Position numbers and translations under genes: made by a program. Below are positions 10,339-19,106 of a DNA stretch of 64,000 nucleotides, piece after piece. Source of the stretch: Pseudomonas sp. UYIF39 (GTDB lineage: Bacteria; Pseudomonadota; Gammaproteobacteria; Pseudomonadales; Pseudomonadaceae); the NCBI RefSeq assembly GCF_029963765.1, contig NZ_JALBYU010000002.1, positions 1 through 64,000 on the forward strand. The letters are read 5' to 3'. The notes beneath the pieces are model-generated. The model was not told the DNA's origin. It did not search any database and saw only the letters and a list, made by a program, of their open reading frames with translations. Numbering within the stretch: position 1 is the first letter of the stretch; each line of letters starts with the position of its first letter.

Positions 10339-13110
10339 ATGAGCCAAGCCCCCCTCGTCCTGGTGGACGGTTCTTCTTACCTGTACCGCGCCTTTCACGC
10401 CCTCCCGCCGCTGACCACTTCCAAAGGTTTGCCAACCGGTGCGGTCAAGGGCGTGCTGAACATGCTCAAGAGTCTGCGCAAGCAGTACCCGGGAAGTCCG
10501 TTCGCCGTGGTGTTCGACGCCAAGGGTGGGACATTTCGCGATGACATGTACGCCGAATACAAGGCCAACCGCCCAAGCATGCCCGACGACATGCGTGTTC
10601 AGATCGAGCCGCTGCACCAGAGCGTGATCGCCCTGGGCTTCCCACTCCTGTGCGTCGAAGGCGTCGAAGCCGATGACGTGATCGGCACCCTGGCCCGCAG
10701 CAGCGCGGCGGCCGACCGCCCGGTGGTGATCTCCACCGGCGACAAGGACATGGCGCAGCTGGTCGACGGCCACATTACCTTGGTCAATACCATGACCGGT
10801 AGCGCGCTGGACGTGGAGGGCGTGAAGGAGAAATTCGGCGTCGCTCCCGAGCAGATCATCGATTACCTGGCACTCATGGGCGATTCTTCCGACAACATTC
10901 CGGGCGTTCCGGGCATTGGTCCGAAGACCGCTTCCGGCCTGTTGGTGGGCGTGAACGGCGGCCTGACTGAGCTCTATGCTCAGCTCGACATCGTCCCAAC
11001 CCTGCCGATTCGCGGGGCCAAAACCCTGCCGGCCAAGCTCGAAGAGCACAAGGAGATGGCGTTTCTCTCCTATCAATTGGCAACCATCAAGATCGACGTG
11101 CCGCTGGATATCGGCCTCGACGACCTGCAAATGGGCAAGCCGGATCACGACAAACTCGCCGAGCTCTATACCCTGCTGGAGTTCAAGAGCTGGTTCGAAG
11201 AGAACCAGCGCGACGCCAAGCGTTCCGGCCAGGAAGTCGTCGCTCCGGTGGCTGAAGAAGCGGCTGTCGGCACCGAACTCAAGTACACCACCATCCTCAC
11301 CCAGGCTGATTTCGACCTGTGGCTGAAGAAGCTCAACGACGCCAAGCTGATTGCCTTCGATACCGAAACTACCGGCATCGATGCGCAGCAGGCGCAACTG
11401 GTGGGCCTGTCTTTCGCTGTACAAGCCAACGAAGCTGCCTACATCCCGCTGACCCATTCCTACATGGGCGTGCCGGACCAGCTCGATCGCGACACCGTGC
11501 TGCGCGCGCTGAAGCCGATCCTGGAAAACCCGAGCAAACTCAAGGTTGGCCAGCACGCCAAATTCGACATGAACATCCTGGCCAACTGCGCCATCGGTGG
11601 CGATCAGGGCTGCGGCATCACCGTACAAGGCGTCGCTTTCGACACGATGCTCGAATCCTACGTGCTGGACTCCACTGCGACCCGCCACGACATGGACAGC
11701 CTGGCGCTCAAGTACCTGAATCACACCACCACCAGTTTTCAGGACATCGCCGGCAAGGGCGCCAAGCAACTGACCTTTGACCAGATCTCCCTGGAGCTGG
11801 CCGGGCCTTACGCCGCCGAAGACGCCGACGTAACGCTGCGCCTGCATCAAACCCTGCTGGAAAAACTCAACGCCATCCCGAGCCTGAGCAAGGTCCTGAG
11901 CGAAATCGAAATGCCGTTGGTGCCGGTGCTGGCACGGATCGAACGCCAAGGCGCGCTGGTCGATGCCAACCTCCTGGGCATTCAGAGCGTTGAGCTGGGC
12001 GAGAAAATGGTCGCCCTCGAGCGTGAGGCATTCGCCATTGCCGGGGAAGAATTCAACCTCGGCTCGCCGAAGCAATTGGGCGTGATCCTGTACGAAAAAC
12101 TCGGCCTGCCAATCCTCAGCAAAACCGCCAAGGGTCAGGCGTCCACCGCCGAAGCCGTGCTGGCGGAACTGGCCGAACAGGATTTCCCGCTGCCCAAAGT
12201 GCTGATGCAGTACCGCTCGATGAGCAAGCTGAAAAGCACCTACACCGATCGCCTGCCAGAGCAGATCAACCCGCGCACCGGGCGCATTCATACCTCTTAT
12301 CATCAAGCCGTCGCGGCGACCGGGCGTTTGTCGTCCAGTGATCCGAACCTGCAGAACATTCCTATCCGCACCGCTGAAGGGCGTCGGATTCGTCAGGCGT
12401 TCGTCGCACCCAAAGGCTACAAGCTGCTGGCAGCGGACTATTCGCAAATCGAACTGCGAATCATGGCTCACCTGGCCAAGGACGAAGGTTTGCTGCACGC
12501 GTTCCGCAATGACCTGGACGTGCACAAGGCCACCGCAGCGGAAGTCTTCGGGGTTGAACTGGCAGAGGTCACCACCGACCAACGGCGCAGCGCCAAGGCG
12601 ATCAACTTCGGCTTGATCTACGGCATGAGCGCGTTTGGCCTGGCCAAACAGATTGGTGTTGATCGCAAGCAATCCCAGGCCTACATCGACCGATATTTCG
12701 CCCGTTACCCAGGCGTGCTCGAGTACATGGAGCGCACCCGCGCCCAGGCCGCCGAACAAGGTTTCGTCGAAACCATCTTTGGTCGTCGCTTGTACCTGCC
12801 GGAAATCAACGCGAAAAACCCGGCCCTGCGCAAAGGTGCCGAACGCACAGCGATCAACGCCCCGATGCAAGGCACCGCGGCGGACATCATCAAAAAAGCC
12901 ATGATTGCCGTGGATAGCTGGCTGACAGCATCAGGCCTGGACGCCAAAGTCATCCTGCAGGTGCACGATGAATTGGTTCTGGAAGTGCGCGAGGATTTGG
13001 TCGACCAGGTCCGCGATGAAATTCGCGCGCACATGAGCGACGCAGCGAAGCTTGATGTGCCGCTGTTGGTAGAGGTGGGTGTAGGAAATAACTGGGATGA
13101 GGCTCACTGA
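10339..13110 (+). CDS. polA: DNA polymerase I
   Basis: 923-residue three-domain Pol I. The 5'-3' exonuclease covers about residues 5-290 (LVDGSSYLYRAFHALPPL and GDSSDNIPGVPGIGPKTA). The 3'-5' proofreading domain covers about 310-510 and looks active, since AFDTETTGID keeps the DxE metal ligands. The polymerase domain runs from about 520 to the end (motif A AADYSQIELRIMAHL, O-helix RRSAKAINFGLIYG, motif C QVHDELVLEV). A TTG four codons upstream is open, but the ATG at 10339 (MSQAPLVLVDGSSY) is the family start. It fills gaps and removes primers during replication and repair. Confidence 0.98.
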   Translation: MSQAPLVLVDGSSYLYRAFHALPPLTTSKGLPTGAVKGVLNMLKSLRKQYPGSPFAVVFDAKGGTFRDDMYAEYKANRPSMPDDMRVQIEPLHQSVIALGFPLLCVEGVEADDVIGTLARSSAAADRPVVISTGDKDMAQLVDGHITLVNTMTGSALDVEGVKEKFGVAPEQIIDYLALMGDSSDNIPGVPGIGPKTASGLLVGVNGGLTELYAQLDIVPTLPIRGAKTLPAKLEEHKEMAFLSYQLATIKIDVPLDIGLDDLQMGKPDHDKLAELYTLLEFKSWFEENQRDAKRSGQEVVAPVAEEAAVGTELKYTTILTQADFDLWLKKLNDAKLIAFDTETTGIDAQQAQLVGLSFAVQANEAAYIPLTHSYMGVPDQLDRDTVLRALKPILENPSKLKVGQHAKFDMNILANCAIGGDQGCGITVQGVAFDTMLESYVLDSTATRHDMDSLALKYLNHTTTSFQDIAGKGAKQLTFDQISLELAGPYAAEDADVTLRLHQTLLEKLNAIPSLSKVLSEIEMPLVPVLARIERQGALVDANLLGIQSVELGEKMVALEREAFAIAGEEFNLGSPKQLGVILYEKLGLPILSKTAKGQASTAEAVLAELAEQDFPLPKVLMQYRSMSKLKSTYTDRLPEQINPRTGRIHTSYHQAVAATGRLSSSDPNLQNIPIRTAEGRRIRQAFVAPKGYKLLAADYSQIELRIMAHLAKDEGLLHAFRNDLDVHKATAAEVFGVELAEVTTDQRRSAKAINFGLIYGMSAFGLAKQIGVDRKQSQAYIDRYFARYPGVLEYMERTRAQAAEQGFVETIFGRRLYLPEINAKNPALRKGAERTAINAPMQGTAADIIKKAMIAVDSWLTASGLDAKVILQVHDELVLEVREDLVDQVRDEIRAHMSDAAKLDVPLLVEVGVGNNWDEAH

Positions 13111-13221
13111 ACCGTCTGAAAAGGAGTTTTCCGCTGCGGCATAGTGCCGCGGCAGAAAGACCGAAGGGCTCTTAGTTCGGAAAATGCGCTGTGCTATTCC
13201 AAAGGCTTTTTAAAAAATTCT

Positions 13222-13249
13222 GAACTAATCTCCTGAATCGCCACTCAGA
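13222..13249 (+). promoter_or_regulatory. AlgU (sigma-22)-type promoter of ersA
   Basis: GAACTA (13222-13227), a 17-bp spacer and TCAGA (13245-13249) fit the AlgU/RpoE consensus GAACTT-N16/17-TCtgA with one change in each box. A start about 8 bases downstream would give an RNA of about 132 nt ending at the terminator below. That is the reported size of P. aeruginosa ErsA, whose transcription depends on AlgU. Confidence 0.75.
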
Positions 13250-13256
13250 GTTACTG

Positions 13257-13388
13257 AATGGGTGGTGAAGCCCTTCGATGCTCCTAATGTTGTGTTAAGT
13301 GTTGGCAGATATCTGGACCCCGCCCTAACGGTCCGGAACTTGAACCCCGGAACTTCCCCCTCCCCATAAGAAGTCCGGGGTTTTTTTT
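13257..13388 (+). ncRNA. ersA: ErsA small regulatory RNA
   Basis: Non-coding segment between polA and engB, the position of Spot 42 in enterobacteria and of ErsA in Pseudomonas. It contains an unpaired-looking pyrimidine stretch CTTCCCCCTCCCC (13353-13365), the kind of C-rich seed ErsA uses on mRNAs. It ends in a strong intrinsic terminator (stem 13345-13355 with 13371-13380, T8 tail). In P. aeruginosa ErsA is an Hfq-dependent, envelope-stress sRNA that acts on algC and oprD among others. Targets here are not tested. The 5' end is inferred from the AlgU-like promoter. The rest of the 301-bp polA-engB gap (13111-13221) holds one GC hairpin near 13135-13156 and nothing else I recognise. Confidence 0.85.
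13345..13388 (+). terminator. Intrinsic terminator of ersA
   Basis: The arms CCCCGG-A-ACTT and AAGTCCGGGG pair with a single bulged base around a 15-nt C-rich loop. They are followed by eight T (13381-13388). The loop keeps the C-rich seed accessible. Confidence 0.93.
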
Positions 13389-13411
13389 GCCCGCGGTTTT
13401 TGTAAATGAGC

Positions 13412-14053
13412 TTACTCCGCGAGCTCGGCGCCCTTGTCCGCCAGTTCCATCCAGCCCGCCAGTACAGTGTAGGCGTCTTCCAGACCCATGCGTTTTGGCG
13501 CCGAGAACAACTGGATGCTGATCGCATCTCCCCAACCCTTGCGGATGTCTGCCTGAACCTTGAGCAGGACGTTTTTCGCCGCGCCGTAGGTCAGCTTGTC
13601 GGCTTTAGTCAGCAAAATGTGCATTGGCATGCCGCTGGCGACAGCCCAGTCGAGCATCAGCAGGTCGAAGTCGGTCATTGGATGACGGATGTCCATCATC
13701 AAAATCAGCCCCTTCAAACTCTCACGACCACCCAGATAGGCTTCCAGGTGACGCTGCCAGTGCAGCTTCAACGGGATAGGCACTTTCGCGTAACCGTAAC
13801 CCGGGAGGTCGACCAGACGACGATCATCGTCTAGCTTGAAGAAGTTCAAGAGCTGCGTGCGACCCGGAGTTTTCGAGGTTCGCGCAAGACTGGCGTGCGT
13901 CAAGGTGTTCAGCGCACTGGACTTGCCGGCGTTGGAACGCCCGGCGAAGGCCACTTCAAAGCCTTCATCGTCCGGGCATTGGTCGACTTTGGCAGCGCTG
14001 AGCATGAAGGTGGACTGTTGGCACAGGCCGAGGATGGGGTTCTTGAGTTGCAT
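13412..14053 (-). CDS. engB: Ribosome biogenesis GTP-binding protein EngB (YihA/YsxC)
   Basis: 213-residue TRAFAC-class GTPase needed for large-subunit assembly. G1 is GRSNAGKS near residue 37, G3 is [11 protein letters not shown] near residue 82 and G4 is LLTKADKL near residue 150. The open frame extends 42 codons upstream, but the ATG at 14053 ([13 protein letters not shown]) fits family length. It is transcribed toward ersA and polA and is divergent from the two cytochrome genes. Confidence 0.95.
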   Translation of the reverse strand: MQLKNPILGLCQQSTFMLSAAKVDQCPDDEGFEVAFAGRSNAGKSSALNTLTHASLARTSKTPGRTQLLNFFKLDDDRRLVDLPGYGYAKVPIPLKLHWQRHLEAYLGGRESLKGLILMMDIRHPMTDFDLLMLDWAVASGMPMHILLTKADKLTYGAAKNVLLKVQADIRKGWGDAISIQLFSAPKRMGLEDAYTVLAGWMELADKGAELAE

Positions 14054-14244
14054 GGGATTTCCGATGTGGGCGGCGCCGGGAATGGACGCGGCGAGCAGTG
14101 TCGTTTCCGTTTCAGTGACGCCAGTATATAATGCCGCAGATTTTGTGTGCGCTTTGTCCCAGCGTAGGATGAAGTTCACGAGAGCGATTGACCTTGATTG
14201 CGCACTAGAACGCAGAACGCTCTCAACCCTGAAAAGGTCGTTTT

Positions 14245-14535
14245 ATGACGAAATGGCTGCTAGCTGCCGGTGTCTTGATGCCGCTTTACAGCGCTCAGGC
14301 TACACAGGATCCGGAAGCTGTGTACAACCGTGTTTGTGGTGCCTGTCATTCCGGCCAACTACCCATGGCGCCCAAAAAGGGCGATCAGGAAGCTTGGACG
14401 CCGAGGTTGGCGAAAGGTATGGAGACGCTGGTGCAACACGTGACCCAGGGTTTCAAGGCGATGCCGCCGCGTGGTTTGTGCATGGACTGCAGTGCCGAGG
14501 ATTACCAAGCAATCATCCAGTGGATGAGCGAGTGA
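14245..14535 (+). CDS. Small c5-type cytochrome
   Basis: 96-residue periplasmic monoheme cytochrome. The signal peptide is MTKWLLAAGVLMPLYSAQA. The heme site is CGACHSG near residue 31. Family cysteine pair CMDCS near residue 78 and MPPRG (axial Met) near 73 match the cytochrome c5 family. It lies 46 bp upstream of the diheme cytochrome c4 gene and is probably co-transcribed with it. It likely shuttles electrons to terminal oxidases. Confidence 0.9.
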   Translation: MTKWLLAAGVLMPLYSAQATQDPEAVYNRVCGACHSGQLPMAPKKGDQEAWTPRLAKGMETLVQHVTQGFKAMPPRGLCMDCSAEDYQAIIQWMSE

Positions 14536-14581
14536 TCCCGGTCCATAACTCTTTAACCCTTAGCCGTAGTTGGATTAGCTG

Positions 14582-15193
14582 ATGAACAAATTGATCGTGA
14601 GTCTGCTGTTGACCGTGGGGATCTCCGGCATTGCCCATGCTGCAGGTGATGCGACTGCTGGTCAGGCGAAAGCCGCAGTATGTGGCGCCTGTCATGGCCC
14701 GGATGGCAACAGTATGGCGCCTAACTTTCCGAAACTGGCAGGCCAGGGCGAGCGTTATCTGAACAAGCAGCTACACGACATCAAGTCCGGCAAACGCACG
14801 GTACTGGAAATGACCGGCCTGCTGACCAACCTGAGCGATCAGGATCTGGCCGATATCGCCGCCTACTTCGCCAGCCAGAAAGGCAGTGTTGGCGCCGCCG
14901 ACCCGAAAGTCGTTTCTCGCGGTGAAGCACTGTTCCGCGGCGGCGACCTGGCCAAGGGCCTGCCAGCCTGCACCGGTTGCCACTCGCCAAATGGCGCGGG
15001 TAACGCAGCCGCCGGCTTCCCACACTTGGGCGGCCAGCACGCTCAATACGTTGCCAAGCAACTGACCGAATTCCGCAAGGAAGAAGCCGGCCGCACCAAC
15101 GATGGCGACACCAAACCGATGCAGACCATCTCCAAAAAACTGAGCGACGAAGATATCGCAGCGGTGTCCAGCTACATACAAGGCCTGCACTAA
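14582..15193 (+). CDS. cc4: Diheme cytochrome c4
   Basis: 203-residue periplasmic cytochrome with two tandem c-type domains. The first heme site is CGACHGPDGN near residue 34 and the second is CTGCHSPNG near residue 133. Each has a downstream axial Met (TVLEMTGLL and KPMQTIS). A signal peptide ends at AHA. Two-domain length and spacing are those of cytochrome c4, an electron donor to cbb3-type oxidases in Pseudomonas. It is followed by a strong terminator, so the cytochrome pair forms its own unit before dsbA. Confidence 0.95.
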   Translation: MNKLIVSLLLTVGISGIAHAAGDATAGQAKAAVCGACHGPDGNSMAPNFPKLAGQGERYLNKQLHDIKSGKRTVLEMTGLLTNLSDQDLADIAAYFASQKGSVGAADPKVVSRGEALFRGGDLAKGLPACTGCHSPNGAGNAAAGFPHLGGQHAQYVAKQLTEFRKEEAGRTNDGDTKPMQTISKKLSDEDIAAVSSYIQGLH

Positions 15194-15270
15194 GGCCGGC
15201 GACCCGGGCGTGGCGCGAGGCTTACATCTCCTGCAACGTTAACGCTCTATTAATCCGTCGCAGCAAGTAT

Positions 15271-15297
15271 AAAAAGGGTGGCTTAGGCCGCCCTTTT
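15271..15297 (+). terminator. Intrinsic terminator of the cytochrome operon
   Basis: GGGTGGC (15276-15282) pairs with GCCGCCC around a short loop. It is preceded by A5 and followed by T6, 80 bp downstream of the cc4 stop codon. Confidence 0.9.
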
Positions 15298-15339
15298 TTG
15301 TGGCCGCTGCCGTTACACTACAGAACTCAAGCCCGCCAG

Positions 15340-15359
15340 GACCTGTCTGAAAACAGGTC
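15340..15359 (+). promoter_or_regulatory. Hairpin in the dsbA leader
   Basis: A perfect 7-bp inverted repeat (GACCTGT and ACAGGTC) with a 6-nt loop lies 34 bases before the dsbA ATG, with no T-run after it. It is probably an mRNA-stabilising or regulatory leader hairpin rather than a terminator. Its function is unknown. Confidence 0.5.
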
Positions 15360-15393
15360 GCGCGAGGCGACCCAAATTGTCCAGGAGTAAAGC

Positions 15394-16035
15394 ATGCGTA
15401 ATCTGATCATCAGCGCCGCACTCGTCGCTGCCAGCCTGTTCGGCATGACCGCCCAAGCGGCTGAAGCACCCGCAGCGCCTTATGTCGAACTGACCAATCC
15501 CGTCCCGGTAGCCGTGCCTGGCAAGATCGAAGTGGTGGAGCTGTTCTGGTACGGCTGCCCGCACTGCTACGCTTTCGAACCCGTGATCAATCCATGGGTT
15601 GAGAAACTGCCTTCCGACGTGAACTTCGTCCGCATTCCGGCCATGTTCGGCGGCCCGTGGAACGCACACGGCCAGATGTTCCTGACTCTTGAAGCCATGG
15701 GCGTCGAAAACAAGGTTCACGCTGCGGTGTTCAACGCCATTCAGAAAGAACACAAGAAGCTGGTCGACAAGAATGAAATGGCGGATTTCCTGGCCACTCA
15801 GGGCGTAGACAAGGACAAGTTCCTGGCCACCTTCGACTCCTTCGCCATCAAGGGCCAGATCGTCAAGGCCACTGAACTGGCCAAAAAGTATGAAATCTCC
15901 GGCGTTCCAACCATGATCGTCAACGGCAAGTATCGCTTCGACGTGGGCTCTGCCGGCGGCGCCGAGCAAGCATTGCAACTGGCCGACAAGCTGATCGACA
16001 AAGAGCGAGCGGCTAACAAGGCTGCTGCCAACTAA
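15394..16035 (+). CDS. dsbA: DsbA, periplasmic thiol:disulfide oxidoreductase
   Basis: 213-residue thioredoxin-fold protein that introduces disulfide bonds in exported proteins and is reoxidised by DsbB. The signal peptide ends at AQA near residue 22. The active site is WYGCPHCYAF near residue 53 (CPHC, as in canonical DsbA). The cis-proline loop is SGVPTMIVNG near residue 170, and a helical insertion lies between. AGGAGTAAAGC precedes the ATG. The following gene begins 14 bp later, so the two may be co-transcribed. Confidence 0.96.
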   Translation: MRNLIISAALVAASLFGMTAQAAEAPAAPYVELTNPVPVAVPGKIEVVELFWYGCPHCYAFEPVINPWVEKLPSDVNFVRIPAMFGGPWNAHGQMFLTLEAMGVENKVHAAVFNAIQKEHKKLVDKNEMADFLATQGVDKDKFLATFDSFAIKGQIVKATELAKKYEISGVPTMIVNGKYRFDVGSAGGAEQALQLADKLIDKERAANKAAAN

Positions 16036-16049
16036 GCGCGGCGACTGCC

Positions 16050-16928
16050 ATGCGTCGCTGGGGCACTGAACGCGTCGTTGGCCTGCATGATCCGCGGGTC
16101 AACGAGCATCATCTGGAATCGACGGGCCTGCCTGCGGACAGCCGTCTGCGTCTGCTCAGTTTCAATATCCAGGTCGGCATCAGTACCGAGCGCTATCACC
16201 ACTACCTGACCCGGGGCTGGCAGCATCTGTTGCCGCACACCGGACGTGCCGACAATCTGCAAAAGATCGGCAATCTGCTGGGCGACTTCGATCTGGTCGC
16301 CTTGCAGGAAGCCGATGGCGGCAGCTTGCGATCAGGCTACGTCAACCAGGTCGAACACCTGGCCCAGCTCGGCGCATTCCCCTACTGGTATCAACAACTC
16401 AATCGCAATCTCGGACGCCTCGGCCAGCACAGCAATGGCGTGCTCAGCCGCCTGCGCCCGTGGGCGATTGAAGATCATCCGCTACCGGGGCCCAAGGGTC
16501 GCGGGGCGATTCTGGTGCGCTTTGGCGAAGGTCCTGAGGCGCTGGTGGTGGTCATGATGCACCTGGCGCTGGGCGCTCGCGCCCGCAGCATGCAACTGGC
16601 TTACATCCGCGAGTTGATCGGCGGCTATAAACACCAAGTGCTGATGGGCGACATGAATACCCATGCCAGCGACTTGCTGCAAAACTCCCCGTTGCGTGAC
16701 CTCGGCCTGCTCGCGCCGCAACTGGAAGCGACGTTCCCTAGCTGGCGCCCGCAGCGCTGCCTGGACCATATACTGCTGAGCCCCACCCTGACCCTTGTAA
16801 AGGTCGAGGTGCTGGCACAACCCATTTCCGATCACCTGCCGGTCGCGGTAGAGATTCGTCTGCCGGGTTCGCTCACGGCCGATGCATTGCCCGCGTTGAG
16901 TCCTGCCCCTCGCGGATCCCATGAATGA
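16050..16928 (+). CDS. Endonuclease/exonuclease/phosphatase family protein
   Basis: 292-residue cytosolic protein of the EEP fold. Recognisable pieces are SFNIQVG (first strand), ALQEADGG (metal-binding Glu), LMGDMNTHA (catalytic Asp/Asn), LDHILLS and SDHLPVAVEI (catalytic Asp-His). All active-site positions are present, so it should be a metal-dependent phosphodiesterase. The substrate (DNA, lipid or nucleotide) is unknown. Its TGA overlaps the ATG of the downstream diguanylate cyclase (ATGA at 16925-16928), which indicates translational coupling and a possible shared pathway. Confidence 0.88.
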   Translation: MRRWGTERVVGLHDPRVNEHHLESTGLPADSRLRLLSFNIQVGISTERYHHYLTRGWQHLLPHTGRADNLQKIGNLLGDFDLVALQEADGGSLRSGYVNQVEHLAQLGAFPYWYQQLNRNLGRLGQHSNGVLSRLRPWAIEDHPLPGPKGRGAILVRFGEGPEALVVVMMHLALGARARSMQLAYIRELIGGYKHQVLMGDMNTHASDLLQNSPLRDLGLLAPQLEATFPSWRPQRCLDHILLSPTLTLVKVEVLAQPISDHLPVAVEIRLPGSLTADALPALSPAPRGSHE

Positions 16929-19003
16929 GCGACGAAGCACAGCGCTGGAAAGAGAAATACCTCAAAAGCATCGAACAACAGGAAAAGCTTGAACGTCGAT
17001 GGGACGCCCGGCTCGACCTGCTGCGTCGTGGCCTGGTGCGCAGCACGCTGGCAGCCGAGGGCACCGACCGCGCCGTTGACCAATGCATGAAGGAAATGCG
17101 TGAAGTCGTGCGCACCGACGACATGGACGCCGGCTTGGCCGCCCTGCTTCCGCGGCTGGAAAAAGCCGTGCTCGACTCAGAGCAACGCCGGGAAACCCGG
17201 GTTAATCAGACCAGCGCTGCATTGACCGCGCTGGTCTCGCAGCTGCAAACATTGCCGCTGCCCCGGGAAGTAAGCCGGCCGCTGAAAAACTTCGCCAAGC
17301 ATCTGGATGCAAGAGTCGGGCAGGCGCGCGAAATTCCGTTGCTGCTCAGCGAACTGAGCGGTCTGCAAGGCAAGGCCCTGAATCAGCTTGAAAACCCGGC
17401 AGAACCCGGCCGCCCTGGTTTGCTGCAGCGACTGTTTGGTAGCCGTGAAGCGGATGAAGCGGTATTACAGGTTGCCTCCGGCACCTTCCCGACGCCCGCC
17501 CCGCAGCCAGCCGAAGTGGTTGCTGTGCCTCATGCCGAGCCCCCACAGGTAACTGTCGATCTCGCGCCAAAGGTCGATAAGCCGCAAGTGGCCGCCGCAC
17601 AAGTTGCCGTGCCCGCTACTGCATCCGAGCCACCGACGATCGAGGCTTCGCCCGCAGCAGCGCCCTCTCCTGCGGTCGTAGCGTTTGTCCCGCCGGTGCT
17701 TGAGCCGGAGCGAGCACGCGCCCAGACTCCAGAAATGCAACCGCAACCGGACATAGAACATCCGGAAGAACCCGCTCCATCAATCATCGAGCCAGAAATA
17801 CAGGCTCAGCCGACTATCAATCCCGACGAACTGACGCAGGTGGTCTATCTCGACAGCCTGCCGCTGCCCCCGGCCATGGCAGAGGTGTTGGCCGCCGTAG
17901 ACGCCGAACAATCCGAGCCGGATGTTCTCTACGCCCTGCCGGACTCACCCGAGCCGTCCTACAGCTCGGTGGCCAAGCATATCGAAGACACGCTACTGGG
18001 CCTGCTCGACGACCTGACGCTGCCCGAGCGTCATCGTCCGCAAGCCGAAGCGATGCGTGATCGCCTGCAAAACGGTTTGAATTGGTACGAACTGCTGCCG
18101 ATCCTCGACGATCTGGCAACCTTGATGCTGGCAATCACTGACAGCGGCCAGCATGAATTCGAAGCCTACTTGCAACAGCTAAACGAACGCCTCGAGTCGT
18201 TTCAAAGCAACTTGCAAGCCGCCAGCGAAGGCCATGCCGACAACCGTTCCGCCGCACGCGAGATGGACACGCAGATCCGCGAGCAGGTCGACGGCTTGCA
18301 GAGCAGCATGCAGGAAGCCGCCGACCTGGACGATCTCAAGCACGTCCTGGAAAACCATCTGGAAGGCCTGCTCGGCACCATGGACCAGCACCAGAAGCAG
18401 CGTGACGAGCGCGAGCAGGAAGTTGCAGCCCGCCTTCATGGTCTGGCCGAACGCGTTGCGCACATGGAGCAGGAAGCCCTGGGCTACCGCGAGCATCTTG
18501 AAGAGCAGCGTCAGAAAGCCTTGATCGACCCGCTCACCGGCCTGCCTAACCGCGCAGCTTGGAGCGAACGGCTGGATCACGAAATCACCCAATGGCAGCA
18601 ACACGGCAACACCCTGTTGCTGGCAATGCTCGACCTCGACCATTTCAAACGCATAAACGATAACTATGGTCACCTGGCGGGCGACAAAGTACTGAAAATC
18701 ATCGCCAGCGTGCTACGCAAGCGCCTGCGCGGGACGGATTTCATTGCTCGGTTCGGCGGTGAGGAGTTTGTCCTGTTGATGCCAGACACAGTGCCATCTG
18801 CTGGTGCGAAACTGCTGGAAAAGCTGCGCGCCTCGATCGAAGCCTGTCCTTTCCACTTTAAGGGTGAGCCGGTAACCATCACCATTTCCATGGGCCTGAC
18901 TGCATTCAAGCCCGGCGAACATAGCGATCTGGTCCTTAAAAGAGCCGATCAGGCCCTATATCGCGCGAAACATGCCGGCCGTAACCAAGTGGCACTGGGC
19001 TGA
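16925..19003 (+). CDS. dgcH: Diguanylate cyclase with C-terminal GGDEF domain (DgcH-like)
   Basis: 692 residues. The N-terminal helical region is at about 1-170. A Pro/Ala/Glu-rich linker follows at about 190-320. A conserved middle domain then contains VAKHIEDTLLGLLDDLTLP, followed by a coiled coil at about 420-535 and a GGDEF domain at about 540-690. The active site is FGGEEF. An RxxD motif (RGTD) lies five residues upstream, which is the inhibitory I-site, so the enzyme should make cyclic-di-GMP and show product inhibition. No membrane segment is seen. The place between an EEP-fold gene and ampDh2 matches P. aeruginosa PA5487/dgcH from memory. Confidence 0.9.
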   Translation: MSDEAQRWKEKYLKSIEQQEKLERRWDARLDLLRRGLVRSTLAAEGTDRAVDQCMKEMREVVRTDDMDAGLAALLPRLEKAVLDSEQRRETRVNQTSAALTALVSQLQTLPLPREVSRPLKNFAKHLDARVGQAREIPLLLSELSGLQGKALNQLENPAEPGRPGLLQRLFGSREADEAVLQVASGTFPTPAPQPAEVVAVPHAEPPQVTVDLAPKVDKPQVAAAQVAVPATASEPPTIEASPAAAPSPAVVAFVPPVLEPERARAQTPEMQPQPDIEHPEEPAPSIIEPEIQAQPTINPDELTQVVYLDSLPLPPAMAEVLAAVDAEQSEPDVLYALPDSPEPSYSSVAKHIEDTLLGLLDDLTLPERHRPQAEAMRDRLQNGLNWYELLPILDDLATLMLAITDSGQHEFEAYLQQLNERLESFQSNLQAASEGHADNRSAAREMDTQIREQVDGLQSSMQEAADLDDLKHVLENHLEGLLGTMDQHQKQRDEREQEVAARLHGLAERVAHMEQEALGYREHLEEQRQKALIDPLTGLPNRAAWSERLDHEITQWQQHGNTLLLAMLDLDHFKRINDNYGHLAGDKVLKIIASVLRKRLRGTDFIARFGGEEFVLLMPDTVPSAGAKLLEKLRASIEACPFHFKGEPVTITISMGLTAFKPGEHSDLVLKRADQALYRAKHAGRNQVALG

Positions 19004-19106
19004 CGGTCAATTGTTCCATTTTGTTTAAAACTTCGCGTTGGCCGTCTGCGCGCGAGGCAGTACGTTACACTGTTGCATTACTGTCTTGCGTGTATTGCCT
19101 TCAGCC

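Noticed and set aside
10303..12870. 855-codon open frame antisense to polA
   Set aside because: It lies wholly opposite an unmistakable polA, has no ribosome site or family motif, and such long antisense frames are common in GC-rich codon-biased DNA.
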